Source: Homalodisca vitripennis
Lineage: Eukaryota > Arthropoda > Insecta > Hemiptera > Cicadellidae
DNA length: 64,000 nt
Reading direction: 5' to 3'
Assembly (NCBI RefSeq): GCF_021130785.1
Contig: NW_025777562.1
Coordinates: forward strand, 17,688 to 81,687
Below are positions 40,601 to 49,800 of the stretch, piece by piece (within the stretch, counting starts at the first letter, position 1; every line of letters begins with the position of its first letter). The translations under genes were made by a program, and so were the position numbers. The notes beneath the pieces were generated by a model. That model was given only the letters and a program-made list of their open reading frames with translations. It had not been told where the DNA came from and searched no databases.

Positions 40601-41427
40601 AGTACGTTCAAAATTATTATGAGCACGAAGGTGTCAGACTTGATCCTTTCAAAATTGAAAAGAACGGAGGTCTTCGCTCCCTTGCTAAATTGATGTTAAA
40701 TTCTTTCTGGGGTAAATTTGGTCAAAGGGAAAATCAGACAAAAACATCAATCATAAGAGACCCTTTTGAATACTTTCAGTTGCTGTCCAACCCTGAAATA
40801 GATGTAAATACTACTCAAATTATTAACGATACTGTACTAATTGTCAACTGGCAGCATATTGAAGAAGCCGCAGAAGCCCTAAGGACAGTGAATGTTGTGG
40901 TTGCAGCATTTACGACGTCACATGCTCGATTAAAATTGTACGAACACTTAGAAAAGTTAGGGAGGCAAGTTCTTTACTATGATACAGACAGTGTCCTTTA
41001 CGTACACAGGGAGAGTATGCACAAGGTCCCCACAGGGGACTACTTGGGCGAAATGACCGACGAGTTGGCTGACTATGGTCCAGGGTCATACATAGTAGAA
41101 TTTGTTTCCGGAGGCCCCAAGACTTACGCCTATCTTGTCTGGTCAACAAATAAAAACGCACTAGTTGAAGTTTGTAAAATAAAAGGCCTTACTCTAAATT
41201 TAAAAACTAGCGAAAAATTAAATTTCGAAACATTGAAAACATTAGTTCTGAGTAATTCATTTGACTCAGTGGACATAGAAGAGAACAGAATAAGACGAAC
41301 CAAGGACAAAGACATTGTTACAGTCAAAGAAACAAAGTCTTTTAAAATTACAGGACCCAAAAGGAGACTTGAAGGACCCTACGATACTGTACCGTTTGGA
41401 TTTAAGAAACAAAAATTAACACTCTAA
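37681..41427 (+). CDS. Protein-primed-type family B DNA polymerase (left copy)
   Basis: This intact 1248-codon, apparently intron-less frame encodes a DNA_pol_B_2-type polymerase with 3'-5' exonuclease. An N-terminal domain covers about residues 1-130. An SLCLPRAIVV motif at 156-165 is typical of arthropod and cnidarian members. A Cys/His-rich, probably zinc-binding region covers 270-377 with a second cluster after about 420. The exonuclease motifs are FDLE (D395, E397), HNGQGFD (N469, D474) and YCISD (Y596, D600). A YEFQGCYFHGCPKC box lies at 706-719. The polymerase motifs are A DVCSLYP (D818), B KLMLNSFWG (1003-1011), C YDTDS (D1101, D1103) and KTY (1147-1149). All catalytic residues are present, so an active enzyme is plausible. 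The start at 37681 is the first ATG of the frame and lies just after the promoter-like region. A Polinton, adintovirus or related origin is inferred from family knowledge. Confidence 0.95.
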   Translation: MEPVKVLHTGETYCRRFRTYGSETVFKFNPVPKGVSELDWIKKGFGSIVEKAKAGTTEYDYLGFTLDSLNFRTKDSGYIAYRPANQVHGDIIWDIFGKLIQSNSDSIKSMDTFRVKCTRTNIPVGSGGLRRPGLYNNFQEECKARKGIVVIKNSDSLCLPRAIVVAKAYAKKDPQFKAIRQDMGKRQTFRARKLMTKAGVQISEQGAGTPELSKFQDHLKKYNITVYNYDNKGRDVYFSGSNDDALYKINLLYHEGHYNVITSLTAAFACHFFCEACHVPYDHKAEHRCSNICPACQTLSPPCKEEHGGILCPDCNMTMKNQNCFAAHKSERCKAVKKCLQCQRLVFLNNRKSKHVCGEVFCKICNEFMPPNHQCYMRVDTNKPKTKDFLFIFFDLETRQDEILTEESRVHKVNLCVSQQFCWKCINGKSCEMCKDRTKIFDSDPVNQFMNYVMEERKKFKNVCVMAHNGQGFDFQFLLKYVLEQTKFTPELIMRGTKVILMELDNVRFIDSLNYFPMALSALPKAFDLPPEKKKGYFPHLFNTLANQNYVGPIPPKEYYCPESMFEKTYKDFENWHNDQLNQNVVFDFQKELVEYCISDVEILAQACIKFRNMFLKECNVDPFMEAVTIASACNLVFRRNFLKPNTIGLVPKNGYRMVDNQSPIALQWLSWEEEQRSVRIQHAGRDREVKIEGLKVDGFDGERIYEFQGCYFHGCPKCFPFNREEPLKEDPSDSLHLRFERTKAKMARLRASDYEVIEMWECKFNHLKKEQQLDYLNFLPILSTLPLNPRDAFFGGRTGNAKSYHKCEDGETIQYVDVCSLYPFVNKFSPYVLSHPKIYVGDKECRERGMEAEGLMKCKVLPPLNLYHPVLPARMNNKLMFVLCRTCGLEMLNTDCNHNIEERALTGTWTMQEMRKAVEKGYTILEMYELWEYEVVTYEDGGLFTDFINKFLKIKQEASGYPSWCLTEEDKAKYVQNYYEHEGVRLDPFKIEKNGGLRSLAKLMLNSFWGKFGQRENQTKTSIIRDPFEYFQLLSNPEIDVNTTQIINDTVLIVNWQHIEEAAEALRTVNVVVAAFTTSHARLKLYEHLEKLGRQVLYYDTDSVLYVHRESMHKVPTGDYLGEMTDELADYGPGSYIVEFVSGGPKTYAYLVWSTNKNALVEVCKIKGLTLNLKTSEKLNFETLKTLVLSNSFDSVDIEENRIRRTKDKDIVTVKETKSFKITGPKRRLEGPYDTVPFGFKKQKLTL

Positions 41428-41508
41428 CATGTTTAAAAAAAAAACTACATTTTCACCAATCACAACGTTAAAATTTCATTACAAATCCTGAGACATACAT
41501 AGAGAGAA

Positions 41509-41514
41509 ATTAAA
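41509..41514 (+). terminator. Putative poly(A) signal of left PolB
   Basis: ATTAAA, the common variant hexamer, lies 82 bp after the PolB stop codon. No AATAAA lies nearer. Confidence 0.4.
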
Positions 41515-41880
41515 TGTAATTATAACCCACAACATCCGTTGGTTGTGACCGAACGTTCGTTAAACCGCTTCCTTCAGATGTGTACTAGTATTGAATTATG
41601 TTATGAGAGCTGACCACGAGTAAAAATTTGAGATTATTTTATTATACAGGTTAATACGTACCATTACGTACAAAAGAACTTTTTAAATATTAGATAATTG
41701 TACTGTATTATTACAGCCATTACATATAATTTTGCACTCCAGACCCTTCTTTGGGTGGTTGGCCGAAAGTGCAAAATACAAGTGTTTTGAGTGTATATCT
41801 GCCCCCGTCATCTTTACCTTCAAATGTCACGTTAGTGTGAATGTTTGATCACCCTCGCGTCAAGGGAGCGTCTGCTTCTA

Positions 41881-42125
41881 AGGCCGGCGTAAAACCCGTA
41901 AGTCCTGGAGCAGTTCGACCTCTTTTACGGCCGGCTTAAAACCCGTAAGTCCGGGAGAGGTTGACCCTTGGACAGTGTGGAGGGTGAGCCTGATTCGAAG
42001 GAGTGAATGTGGGAACTCAGTAGGATGCGTGGACTTGGGCATGGAGATGAACAAGTCTATGCTCTGAACGGCTCAGCATGAATGAGGTCTCTAAGGCAAG
42101 CCTAAACTCTGTAAGTCCTGGGACC
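41881..42125 (+). repeat. Three-copy repeat with splice-donor-like GTAAGTCC
   Basis: Units at 41881-41919 and 41929-41965 share GGCCGGCKTAAAACCCGTAA followed by GTCC. A third, diverged unit at 42092-42125 reads AAGGCAAGCCTAAACTCTGT followed by AAGTCC. GTAAGTCC occurs at 41898, 41945 and 42111. The mirrored copy lies at about 46161-46405. Confidence 0.7.
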
Positions 42126-42571
42126 GTGATTGTGTAATATAGTGACCACATTGAATGTGTACTGATGATGGAGCCGATATACGCTGATTCTCCTCTTCTT
42201 AAGCCCTCTGATGCAGAAAACTGTTAGATACGTCATTACATAGTTATTTGCTCGAATGTTAGCATTTTATATTATTTGTTTATTGTTTTTAATAACATAA
42301 ATACCTTCCAGTCTACGGATAAAATCAATTATCACAAACATTTTACTATATCGATTTTTCTACCTCACTTAAATATGGTCTTATGTGTGATCTCAGGTCA
42401 ACTTCAATACATACACGCTGACATATCCATCAAACAATATTCACTCTGTAATTTCACCGCAAAATCAGAAGGTCTATGAGCTTTAAGTAATTATGTCCCT
42501 TATGATAGTTTCCAAATATTGTGTAATTAACAGTACTAGTACTAAAACAGACTCTGTCATAGCGCATACGC

Positions 42572-43066
42572 ATGTACACACACGCAAACACCCACATGCA
42601 CTACACAACCTTACAGGTGGATACCAACAGTTTTATTTATAAATTTGTAGATGACTCGTCTCATGTTCATTCGCAAATGAGCACTCAGAGCGTTAACATG
42701 GCAACCTTCCTTAAGCTTGAATCTAGAAATGTGGTTAACAGAAGTGAGAGGTTTCGTACCACACGTGAAGAACTAACGTTTATACTGACCTCTCCCATTG
42801 ACTCAATAGATTGGTCCCTGGCATTTTCAGAGTACATAGTCGATCATGTAAAAGACGGAGCCTCACCTACTGATCACTTTGGAATTACAATTAAACATCA
42901 AGGTATAGCCAAAGAAGGGATTATACCTTTTATGGCAGCATCTAAATTAACCTCTTACGTGTTTGATGATGCGTTTGAGAAGACATTCGTTAATGTGGAA
43001 ACATTGATAGGGCCTTTAATTGTGACAGCAACTATAGTAAAAGTACCTGAGCAGTTTCTTCAGTAA
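42572..43066 (+). CDS. Small protein related to the PolB N-terminal domain (left copy)
   Basis: The frame is open for 164 codons. The likely starts are the ATG at 42677 or 42698 (122 residues), because the upstream residues are His/Thr-rich and a possible splice acceptor lies near 42611. The protein aligns with PolB residues 16-123. RFRT, then E and F at the same offsets, is followed by DW and then an ungapped stretch in which I, V, K, G, D, G and T occupy the same columns (PolB D39 W40 I48 V49 K53 G55 D60 G63 T65; small protein D80 W81 I89 V90 K94 G96 D101 G104 T106). V..T....P near the end also matches. It is therefore a free-standing copy of the domain at the front of the polymerase. Roles as terminal protein, primer partner or regulator are possible but unproven. 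It is not known to me by name. Confidence 0.75.
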   Translation: MYTHANTHMHYTTLQVDTNSFIYKFVDDSSHVHSQMSTQSVNMATFLKLESRNVVNRSERFRTTREELTFILTSPIDSIDWSLAFSEYIVDHVKDGASPTDHFGITIKHQGIAKEGIIPFMAASKLTSYVFDDAFEKTFVNVETLIGPLIVTATIVKVPEQFLQ

Positions 43067-43272
43067 TAGGCATTTAGTATATCTCCTTGTATTATTAGTA
43101 AAGAGACAGAGAGAGGTTAGGCACTGAGTTGAGGATCACTTTGTGTTTGCTTTGAATAGGTACACGGAGGAGGAATAAAAATAAGTACAAAGACCCATTT
43201 TACGTTTTTTAGTAGAGTGAATTGAAAGACTTCTCCGAGTATAGTGAACTGTTGAACTTGCAATGGATAAAA

Positions 43273-43278
43273 AATAAA
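43273..43278 (+). terminator. Putative poly(A) signal of small gene, left arm
   Basis: AATAAA lies about 207 bp after the stop of the small gene, within A-rich sequence. Confidence 0.45.
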
Positions 43279-43351
43279 GTATAAAATGTATCTCACCGAG
43301 AGGTGAGGTACAAAAAAAAAATATGTTGGGAGGTAGCAGATTTGTCATGGA

Positions 43352-43606
43352 ATGGCTACCACCGTAAAGAGCGATGGTTGGGGCTCTTTACACACGTGGA
43401 TAGGCCTACTGGGGAAGGAGCCACGTAAAAAATCTCCTAACGCGCCATGGTCCTACGCCCTGGTCACGCGGCAAGCACGTGTGTACCTAGCGTGGTGGGG
43501 AAATGTGACCACTCGCCACAACACGGTTGTTAAAACATATAGACCTCACCGAAACATACGAGTATTTCTAGGACGTCAGATGAACATATATAGCGACACC
43601 ATTTAA
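43352..43606 (+). CDS. Uncertain 84-codon ORF, left arm
   Basis: A basic, tryptophan-containing frame (MATTVKSDGWGSLHTW...) with no recognised domain. The right-arm copy is identical until its end, where ACACACC replaces ACACC and extends the frame to 93 codons. A 2-bp indel that changes the C-terminus without further breaks tells little about coding status. It follows the poly(A) signal of the small gene and has no clear promoter. It may not be a gene. Confidence 0.25.
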   Translation: MATTVKSDGWGSLHTWIGLLGKEPRKKSPNAPWSYALVTRQARVYLAWWGNVTTRHNTVVKTYRPHRNIRVFLGRQMNIYSDTI

Positions 43607-44100
43607 TATACATACCAATAGCATGTCTTGACTGGTTCATCCGAACCCTCATCTACACTCTGCGTCTAACATTGTTGGCAGTTTTACCTGTAGTGAAAAT
43701 TATTGATCTCTCTCAACATGTGTCGCAATAAACAAACGTTATCAGCTGTTACCGTAAACAAATAAATGCACATTTGATTTCACTCATCTATTTTACATTC
43801 ATATACATCCAGCAGAGCCAGTATGTGACCATATCCAGGTCATAACGGGATCAGCTCGTGATCAGCATAGATATGGCAACATCATCTCAAATGTCATTTG
43901 ACTATTTTAGTGCAGACTGTTTTAAATGCTTAAACAAAGGGGTAAATAAAACAAACATTTCAGAAAATATTTTGACAGTAAGAGGTCCTTTACCCGCAGG
44001 TTAGTGAGGCGGTAGAAGGCATCCAGCGAGACGGTGCAGTTGTTCATGTGCAGTTCCTAGAGTAGTTGCAACTGCTTCCGCTAAACCGTCTAAGCAACAA
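43607..44100. other. Non-coding central spacer, left arm
   Basis: About 0.5 kb, mirrored at 44184-44652. No frame or motif was recognised. Confidence 0.6.
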
Positions 44101-44183
44101 GGATGGGACAGTATTTGATCACCGGGTGACAACCAATCCAGAAGTAACTGGTTGTCGCCCGGTGATCAAATACTGTCCCATCC
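44101..44183. repeat. Centre of the palindrome: stem-loop with 13-nt loop
   Basis: GGATGGGACAGTATTTGATC at 44101 is followed by ACCGGGTGACAACCA, a loop ATCCAGAAGTAAC (44136-44148), and the complementary strand TGGTTGTCGCCCGGTGATCA onward to 44183. One mismatch lies near the tip (GTGAC versus GCGAC on comparison). The small asymmetric loop is the only non-mirrored sequence at the centre. It contains no recognisable sequencing adapter. Confidence 0.95.
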
Positions 44184-44652
44184 TTGTTGCTTAGACGGTT
44201 TAGCGGAAGCAGTTGCAACTACTCTAGGAACTGCACATGAACAACTGCACCGTCTCGCTGGATGCCTTCTACCGCCTCACTAACCTGCGGGTAAAGGACC
44301 TCTTACTGTCAAAATATTTTCTGAAATGTTTGTTTTATTTACCCCTTTGTTTAAGCATTTAAAACAGTCTGCACTAAAATAGTCAAATGACATTTGAGAT
44401 GATGTTGCCATATCTATGCTGATCACGAGCTGATCCCGTTATGACCTGGATATGGTCACATACTGGCTCTGCTGGATGTATATGAATGTAAAATAGATGA
44501 GTGAAATCAAATGTGCATTTATTTGTTTACGGTAACAGCTGATAACGTTTGTTTATTGCGACACATGTTGAGAGAGATCAATAATTTTCACTACAGGTAA
44601 AACTGCCAACAATGTTAGACGCAGAGTGTAGATGAGGGTTCGGATGAACCAG
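44184..44652. other. Non-coding central spacer, right arm
   Basis: Reverse-complement mirror of 43632-44100. Nothing further was recognised. Confidence 0.6.
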
Positions 44653-44934
44653 TCAAGACATGCTATTGGTATGTATATTAAATGGTGTGTCGCTATATAT
44701 GTTCATCTGACGTCCTAGAAATACTCGTATGTTTCGGTGAGGTCTATATGTTTTAACAACCGTGTTGTGGCGAGTGGTCACATTTCCCCACCACGCTAGG
44801 TACACACGTGCTTGCCGCGTGACCAGGGCGTAGGACCATGGCGCGTTAGGAGATTTTTTACGTGGCTCCTTCCCCAGTAGGCCTATCCACGTGTGTAAAG
44901 AGCCCCAACCATCGCTCTTTACGGTGGTAGCCAT
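44653..44934 (-). CDS. Uncertain 93-codon ORF, right arm
   Basis: Mirror of the 84-codon ORF at 43352. An extra AC near its end shifts the frame and adds a different C-terminal tail (PFNIHTNSMS). No domain was recognised and it may be non-coding. Its main value is as a marker that the two arms are not exact copies. Confidence 0.25.
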   Translation of the reverse strand: MATTVKSDGWGSLHTWIGLLGKEPRKKSPNAPWSYALVTRQARVYLAWWGNVTTRHNTVVKTYRPHRNIRVFLGRQMNIYSDTPFNIHTNSMS

Positions 44935-45007
44935 TCCATGACAAATCTGCTACCTCCCAACATATTTTTTTTTTTGTACCTCACCTCTCGGTGAGATACA
45001 TTTTATA

Positions 45008-45013
45008 CTTTAT
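45008..45013 (-). terminator. Putative poly(A) signal of small gene, right arm
   Basis: The mirror of the AATAAA at 43273 reads TTTATT on the plus strand here, downstream of the right copy of the small gene. Confidence 0.45.
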
Positions 45014-45220
45014 TTTTTATCCATTGCAAGTTCAACAGTTCACTATACTCGGAGAAGTCTTTCAATTCACTCTACTAAAAAACGTAAAATGGGTCTTTGT
45101 ACTTATTTTTATTCCTCCTCCGTGTACCTATTCAAAGCAAACACAAAGTGATCCTCAACTCAGTGCCTAACCTCTCTCTGTCTCTTTACTAATAATACAA
45201 GGAGATATACTAAATGCCTA

Positions 45221-45715
45221 TTACTGAAGAAACTGCTCAGGTACTTTTACTATAGTTGCTGTCACAATTAAAGGCCCTATCAATGTTTCCACATTAACGA
45301 ATGTCTTCTCAAACGCATCATCAAACACGTAAGAGGTTAATTTAGATGCTGCCATAAAAGGTATAATCCCTTCTTTGGCTATACCTTGATGTTTAATTGT
45401 AATTCCAAAGTGATCAGTAGGTGAGGCTCCGTCTTTTACATGATCGACTATGTACTCTGAAAATGCCAGGGACCAATCTATTGAGTCAATGGGAGAGGTC
45501 AGTATAAACGTTAGTTCTTCACGTGTGGTACGAAACCTCTCACTTCTGTTAACCACATTTCTAGATTCAAGCTTAAGGAAGGTTGCCATGTTAACGCTCT
45601 GAGTGCTCATTTGCGAATGAACATGAGACGAGTCATCTACAAATTTATAAATAAAACTGTTGGTATCCACCTGTAAGGTTGTGTAGTGCATGTGGGTGTT
45701 TGCGTGTGTGTACAT
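45221..45715 (-). CDS. Small protein related to the PolB N-terminal domain (right copy)
   Basis: The 164-codon frame has the same translation as the copy at 42572-43066. Likely starts are the ATGs at 45610 or 45589. The RFRT...DW...IV...K.G....D..G.T signature shared with PolB residues 16-65 is intact. The gene lies downstream of the right PolB in the same orientation, separated by about 1.1 kb of mirrored non-coding DNA with the GTAAGT repeat. Two unbroken copies suggest a recent duplication or continuing constraint. The function is unknown; the relation to the polymerase is read from the sequence. Confidence 0.75.
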   Translation of the reverse strand: MYTHANTHMHYTTLQVDTNSFIYKFVDDSSHVHSQMSTQSVNMATFLKLESRNVVNRSERFRTTREELTFILTSPIDSIDWSLAFSEYIVDHVKDGASPTDHFGITIKHQGIAKEGIIPFMAASKLTSYVFDDAFEKTFVNVETLIGPLIVTATIVKVPEQFLQ

Positions 45716-46858
45716 GCGTATGCGCTATGACAGAGTCTGTTTTAGTACTAGTACTGTTAATTACACAATATTTGGAAACTATCATAAGGGACATAATTAC
45801 TTAAAGCTCATAGACCTTCTGATTTTGCGGTGAAATTACAGAGTGAATATTGTTTGATGGATATGTCAGCGTGTATGTATTGAAGTTGACCTGAGATCAC
45901 ACATAAGACCATATTTAAGTGAGGTAGAAAAATCGATATAGTAAAATGTTTGTGATAATTGATTTTATCCGTAGACTGGAAGGTATTTATGTTATTAAAA
46001 ACAATAAACAAATAATATAAAATGCTAACATTCGAGCAAATAACTATGTAATGACGTATCTAACAGTTTTCTGCATCAGAGGGCTTAAGAAGAGGAGAAT
46101 CAGCGTATATCGGCTCCATCATCAGTACACATTCAATGTGGTCACTATATTACACAATCACGGTCCCAGGACTTACAGAGTTTAGGCTTGCCTTAGAGAC
46201 CTCATTCATGCTGAGCCGTTCAGAGCATAGACTTGTTCATCTCCATGCCCAAGTCCACGCATCCTACTGAGTTCCCACATTCACTCCTTCGAATCAGGCT
46301 CACCCTCCACACTGTCCAAGGGTCAACCTCTCCCGGACTTACGGGTTTTAAGCCGGCCGTAAAAGAGGTCGAACTGCTCCAGGACTTACGGGTTTTACGC
46401 CGGCCTTAGAAGCAGACGCTCCCTTGACGCGAGGGTGATCAAACATTCACACTAACGTGACATTTGAAGGTAAAGATGACGGGGGCAGATATACACTCAA
46501 AACACTTGTATTTTGCACTTTCGGCCAACCACCCAAAGAAGGGTCTGGAGTGCAAAATTATATGTAATGGCTGTAATAATACAGTACAATTATCTAATAT
46601 TTAAAAAGTTCTTTTGTACGTAATGGTACGTATTAACCTGTATAATAAAATAATCTCAAATTTTTACTCGTGGTCAGCTCTCATAACATAATTCAATACT
46701 AGTACACATCTGAAGGAAGCGGTTTAACGAACGTTCGGTCACAACCAACGGATGTTGTGGGTTATAATTACATTTAATTTCTCTCTATGTATGTCTCAGG
46801 ATTTGTAATGAAATTTTAACGTTGTGATTGGTGAAAATGTAGTTTTTTTTTAAACATG
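45716..46858. other. Non-coding region between PolB and small gene, right arm
   Basis: Mirror of 41428-42571. It includes the three-copy GTAAGTCC repeat (on the minus strand, about 46161-46405) and the ATTAAA poly(A) candidate of the right PolB at about 46772-46777. Confidence 0.6.
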
Positions 46859-49800
46859 TTAGAGTGTTAATTTTTGTTTCTTAAATCCAAACGGTACAGT
46901 ATCGTAGGGTCCTTCAAGTCTCCTTTTGGGTCCTGTAATTTTAAAAGACTTTGTTTCTTTGACTGTAACAATGTCTTTGTCCTTGGTTCGTCTTATTCTG
47001 TTCTCTTCTATGTCCACTGAGTCAAATGAATTACTCAGAACTAATGTTTTCAATGTTTCGAAATTTAATTTTTCGCTAGTTTTTAAATTTAGAGTAAGGC
47101 CTTTTATTTTACAAACTTCAACTAGTGCGTTTTTATTTGTTGACCAGACAAGATAGGCGTAAGTCTTGGGGCCTCCGGAAACAAATTCTACTATGTATGA
47201 CCCTGGACCATAGTCAGCCAACTCGTCGGTCATTTCGCCCAAGTAGTCCCCTGTGGGGACCTTGTGCATACTCTCCCTGTGTACGTAAAGGACACTGTCT
47301 GTATCATAGTAAAGAACTTGCCTCCCTAACTTTTCTAAGTGTTCGTACAATTTTAATCGAGCATGTGACGTCGTAAATGCTGCAACCACAACATTCACTG
47401 TCCTTAGGGCTTCTGCGGCTTCTTCAATATGCTGCCAGTTGACAATTAGTACAGTATCGTTAATAATTTGAGTAGTATTTACATCTATTTCAGGGTTGGA
47501 CAGCAACTGAAAGTATTCAAAAGGGTCTCTTATGATTGATGTTTTTGTCTGATTTTCCCTTTGACCAAATTTACCCCAGAAAGAATTTAACATCAATTTA
47601 GCAAGGGAGCGAAGACCTCCGTTCTTTTCAATTTTGAAAGGATCAAGTCTGACACCTTCGTGCTCATAATAATTTTGAACGTACTTAGCCTTGTCCTCTT
47701 CAGTGAGGCACCAAGAGGGGTAGCCCGATGCCTCCTGTTTAATCTTGAGAAATTTGTTAATAAAATCCGTAAAAAGACCTCCGTCTTCGTAAGTGACCAC
47801 CTCGTATTCCCATAATTCGTACATTTCTAAAATGGTATACCCCTTCTCTACGGCCTTTCTCATTTCCTGCATCGTCCATGTCCCTGTCAATGCTCTTTCT
47901 TCGATGTTATGGTTACAGTCTGTGTTTAGCATTTCTAGACCACATGTACGGCATAAAACAAACATTAATTTATTGTTCATGCGTGCTGGAAGGACGGGAT
48001 GGTACAAATTTAGTGGAGGCAATACTTTACATTTCATGAGACCTTCGGCCTCCATGCCTCTTTCTCTACACTCCTTGTCCCCTACATATATTTTTGGATG
48101 GGATAAAACATAAGGAGAAAACTTATTGACAAACGGGTACAAGGAGCAAACGTCTACATACTGAATTGTTTCCCCGTCCTCGCACTTGTGATAGGATTTT
48201 GCATTGCCTGTTCTGCCCCCGAAGAAGGCATCTCTGGGGTTAAGTGGGAGTGTGCTTAGAATGGGGAGAAAATTTAGATAATCCAATTGTTGTTCTTTCT
48301 TTAAATGATTGAATTTACACTCCCACATTTCAATAACTTCATAGTCAGATGCTCGGAGACGAGCCATTTTAGCTTTGGTTCTCTCGAACCTTAAGTGCAG
48401 GGAGTCGGAAGGGTCCTCTTTGAGTGGTTCTTCTCTATTAAATGGAAAACATTTTGGGCACCCATGGAAATAACAGCCCTGAAATTCGTAGATTCGTTCT
48501 CCGTCAAAACCGTCTACTTTTAATCCCTCGATTTTAACTTCTCTATCCCTCCCCGCATGCTGAATGCGGACACTACGCTGTTCTTCCTCCCAGCTCAGCC
48601 ATTGTAAAGCAATAGGCGATTGGTTATCAACCATACGGTATCCGTTTTTAGGAACCAGGCCAATAGTGTTGGGTTTTAAGAAATTCCGTCTAAACACCAG
48701 ATTACAGGCGCTGGCAATGGTGACGGCTTCCATGAACGGATCTACATTACATTCTTTCAAAAACATGTTTCTAAACTTAATACACGCTTGGGCCAGTATC
48801 TCCACATCGGAGATACAGTACTCGACCAACTCTTTTTGAAAGTCAAAAACTACATTTTGGTTAAGTTGGTCGTTGTGCCAATTTTCAAAATCTTTGTAAG
48901 TCTTTTCAAACATTGATTCAGGGCAATAGTACTCCTTGGGTGGGATGGGGCCTACATAGTTTTGGTTTGCCAGAGTGTTAAACAAGTGAGGGAAGTAACC
49001 CTTCTTCTTCTCCGGGGGGAGATCAAAGGCTTTGGGTAGTGCAGAGAGGGCCATGGGGAAATAATTTAGCGAATCGATAAATCTGACGTTATCCAGTTCC
49101 ATAAGAATGACTTTAGTGCCACGCATAATTAGCTCTGGAGTGAATTTTGTTTGTTCGAGAACGTACTTTAACAGAAATTGAAAATCAAAACCCTGACCGT
49201 TATGAGCCATTACACATACGTTTTTGAATTTTTTTCTCTCCTCCATTACGTAATTCATAAATTGATTCACAGGATCACTATCAAAGATCTTTGTTCGGTC
49301 TTTGCACATTTCACAAGATTTACCATTAATACATTTCCAACAAAATTGTTGAGAAACACAAAGGTTAACTTTATGAACTCTAGATTCTTCCGTTAAAATT
49401 TCATCTTGACGGGTCTCTAAATCAAAGAAAATGAAAAGAAAGTCTTTGGTTTTTGGTTTGTTTGTGTCGACCCGCATGTAACATTGATGGTTTGGGGGCA
49501 TGAATTCGTTACAGATTTTGCAAAAGACTTCACCGCACACATGTTTTGACTTACGGTTGTTCAAAAACACAAGTCTTTGACACTGTAAACATTTTTTTAC
49601 CGCCTTACAACGTTCACTCTTATGAGCCGCAAAACAGTTCTGATTTTTCATGGTCATGTTACAGTCAGGGCACAAAATTCCCCCATGCTCCTCTTTACAA
49701 GGCGGAGATAGGGTCTGACACGCAGGACAGATATTTGAACACCTGTGTTCAGCTTTGTGGTCGTAAGGGACATGGCATGCTTCGCAGAAAAAATGGCACG

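Larger units (their letters stand above)
41428..42571. other. Non-coding region between PolB and small gene, left arm
   Basis: About 1.1 kb without a supported gene. It carries the three-copy GTAAGT repeat listed next and presumably the promoter or an upstream exon of the small gene. A CTTACAG|GT sequence at about 42611 is a possible splice acceptor. Confidence 0.6.

Noticed and set aside
44101..44183. Missed sequencing adapter at the palindrome centre
   Set aside because: The non-mirrored loop is only 13 nt and does not look like an adapter, and the two flanks outside the palindrome differ.
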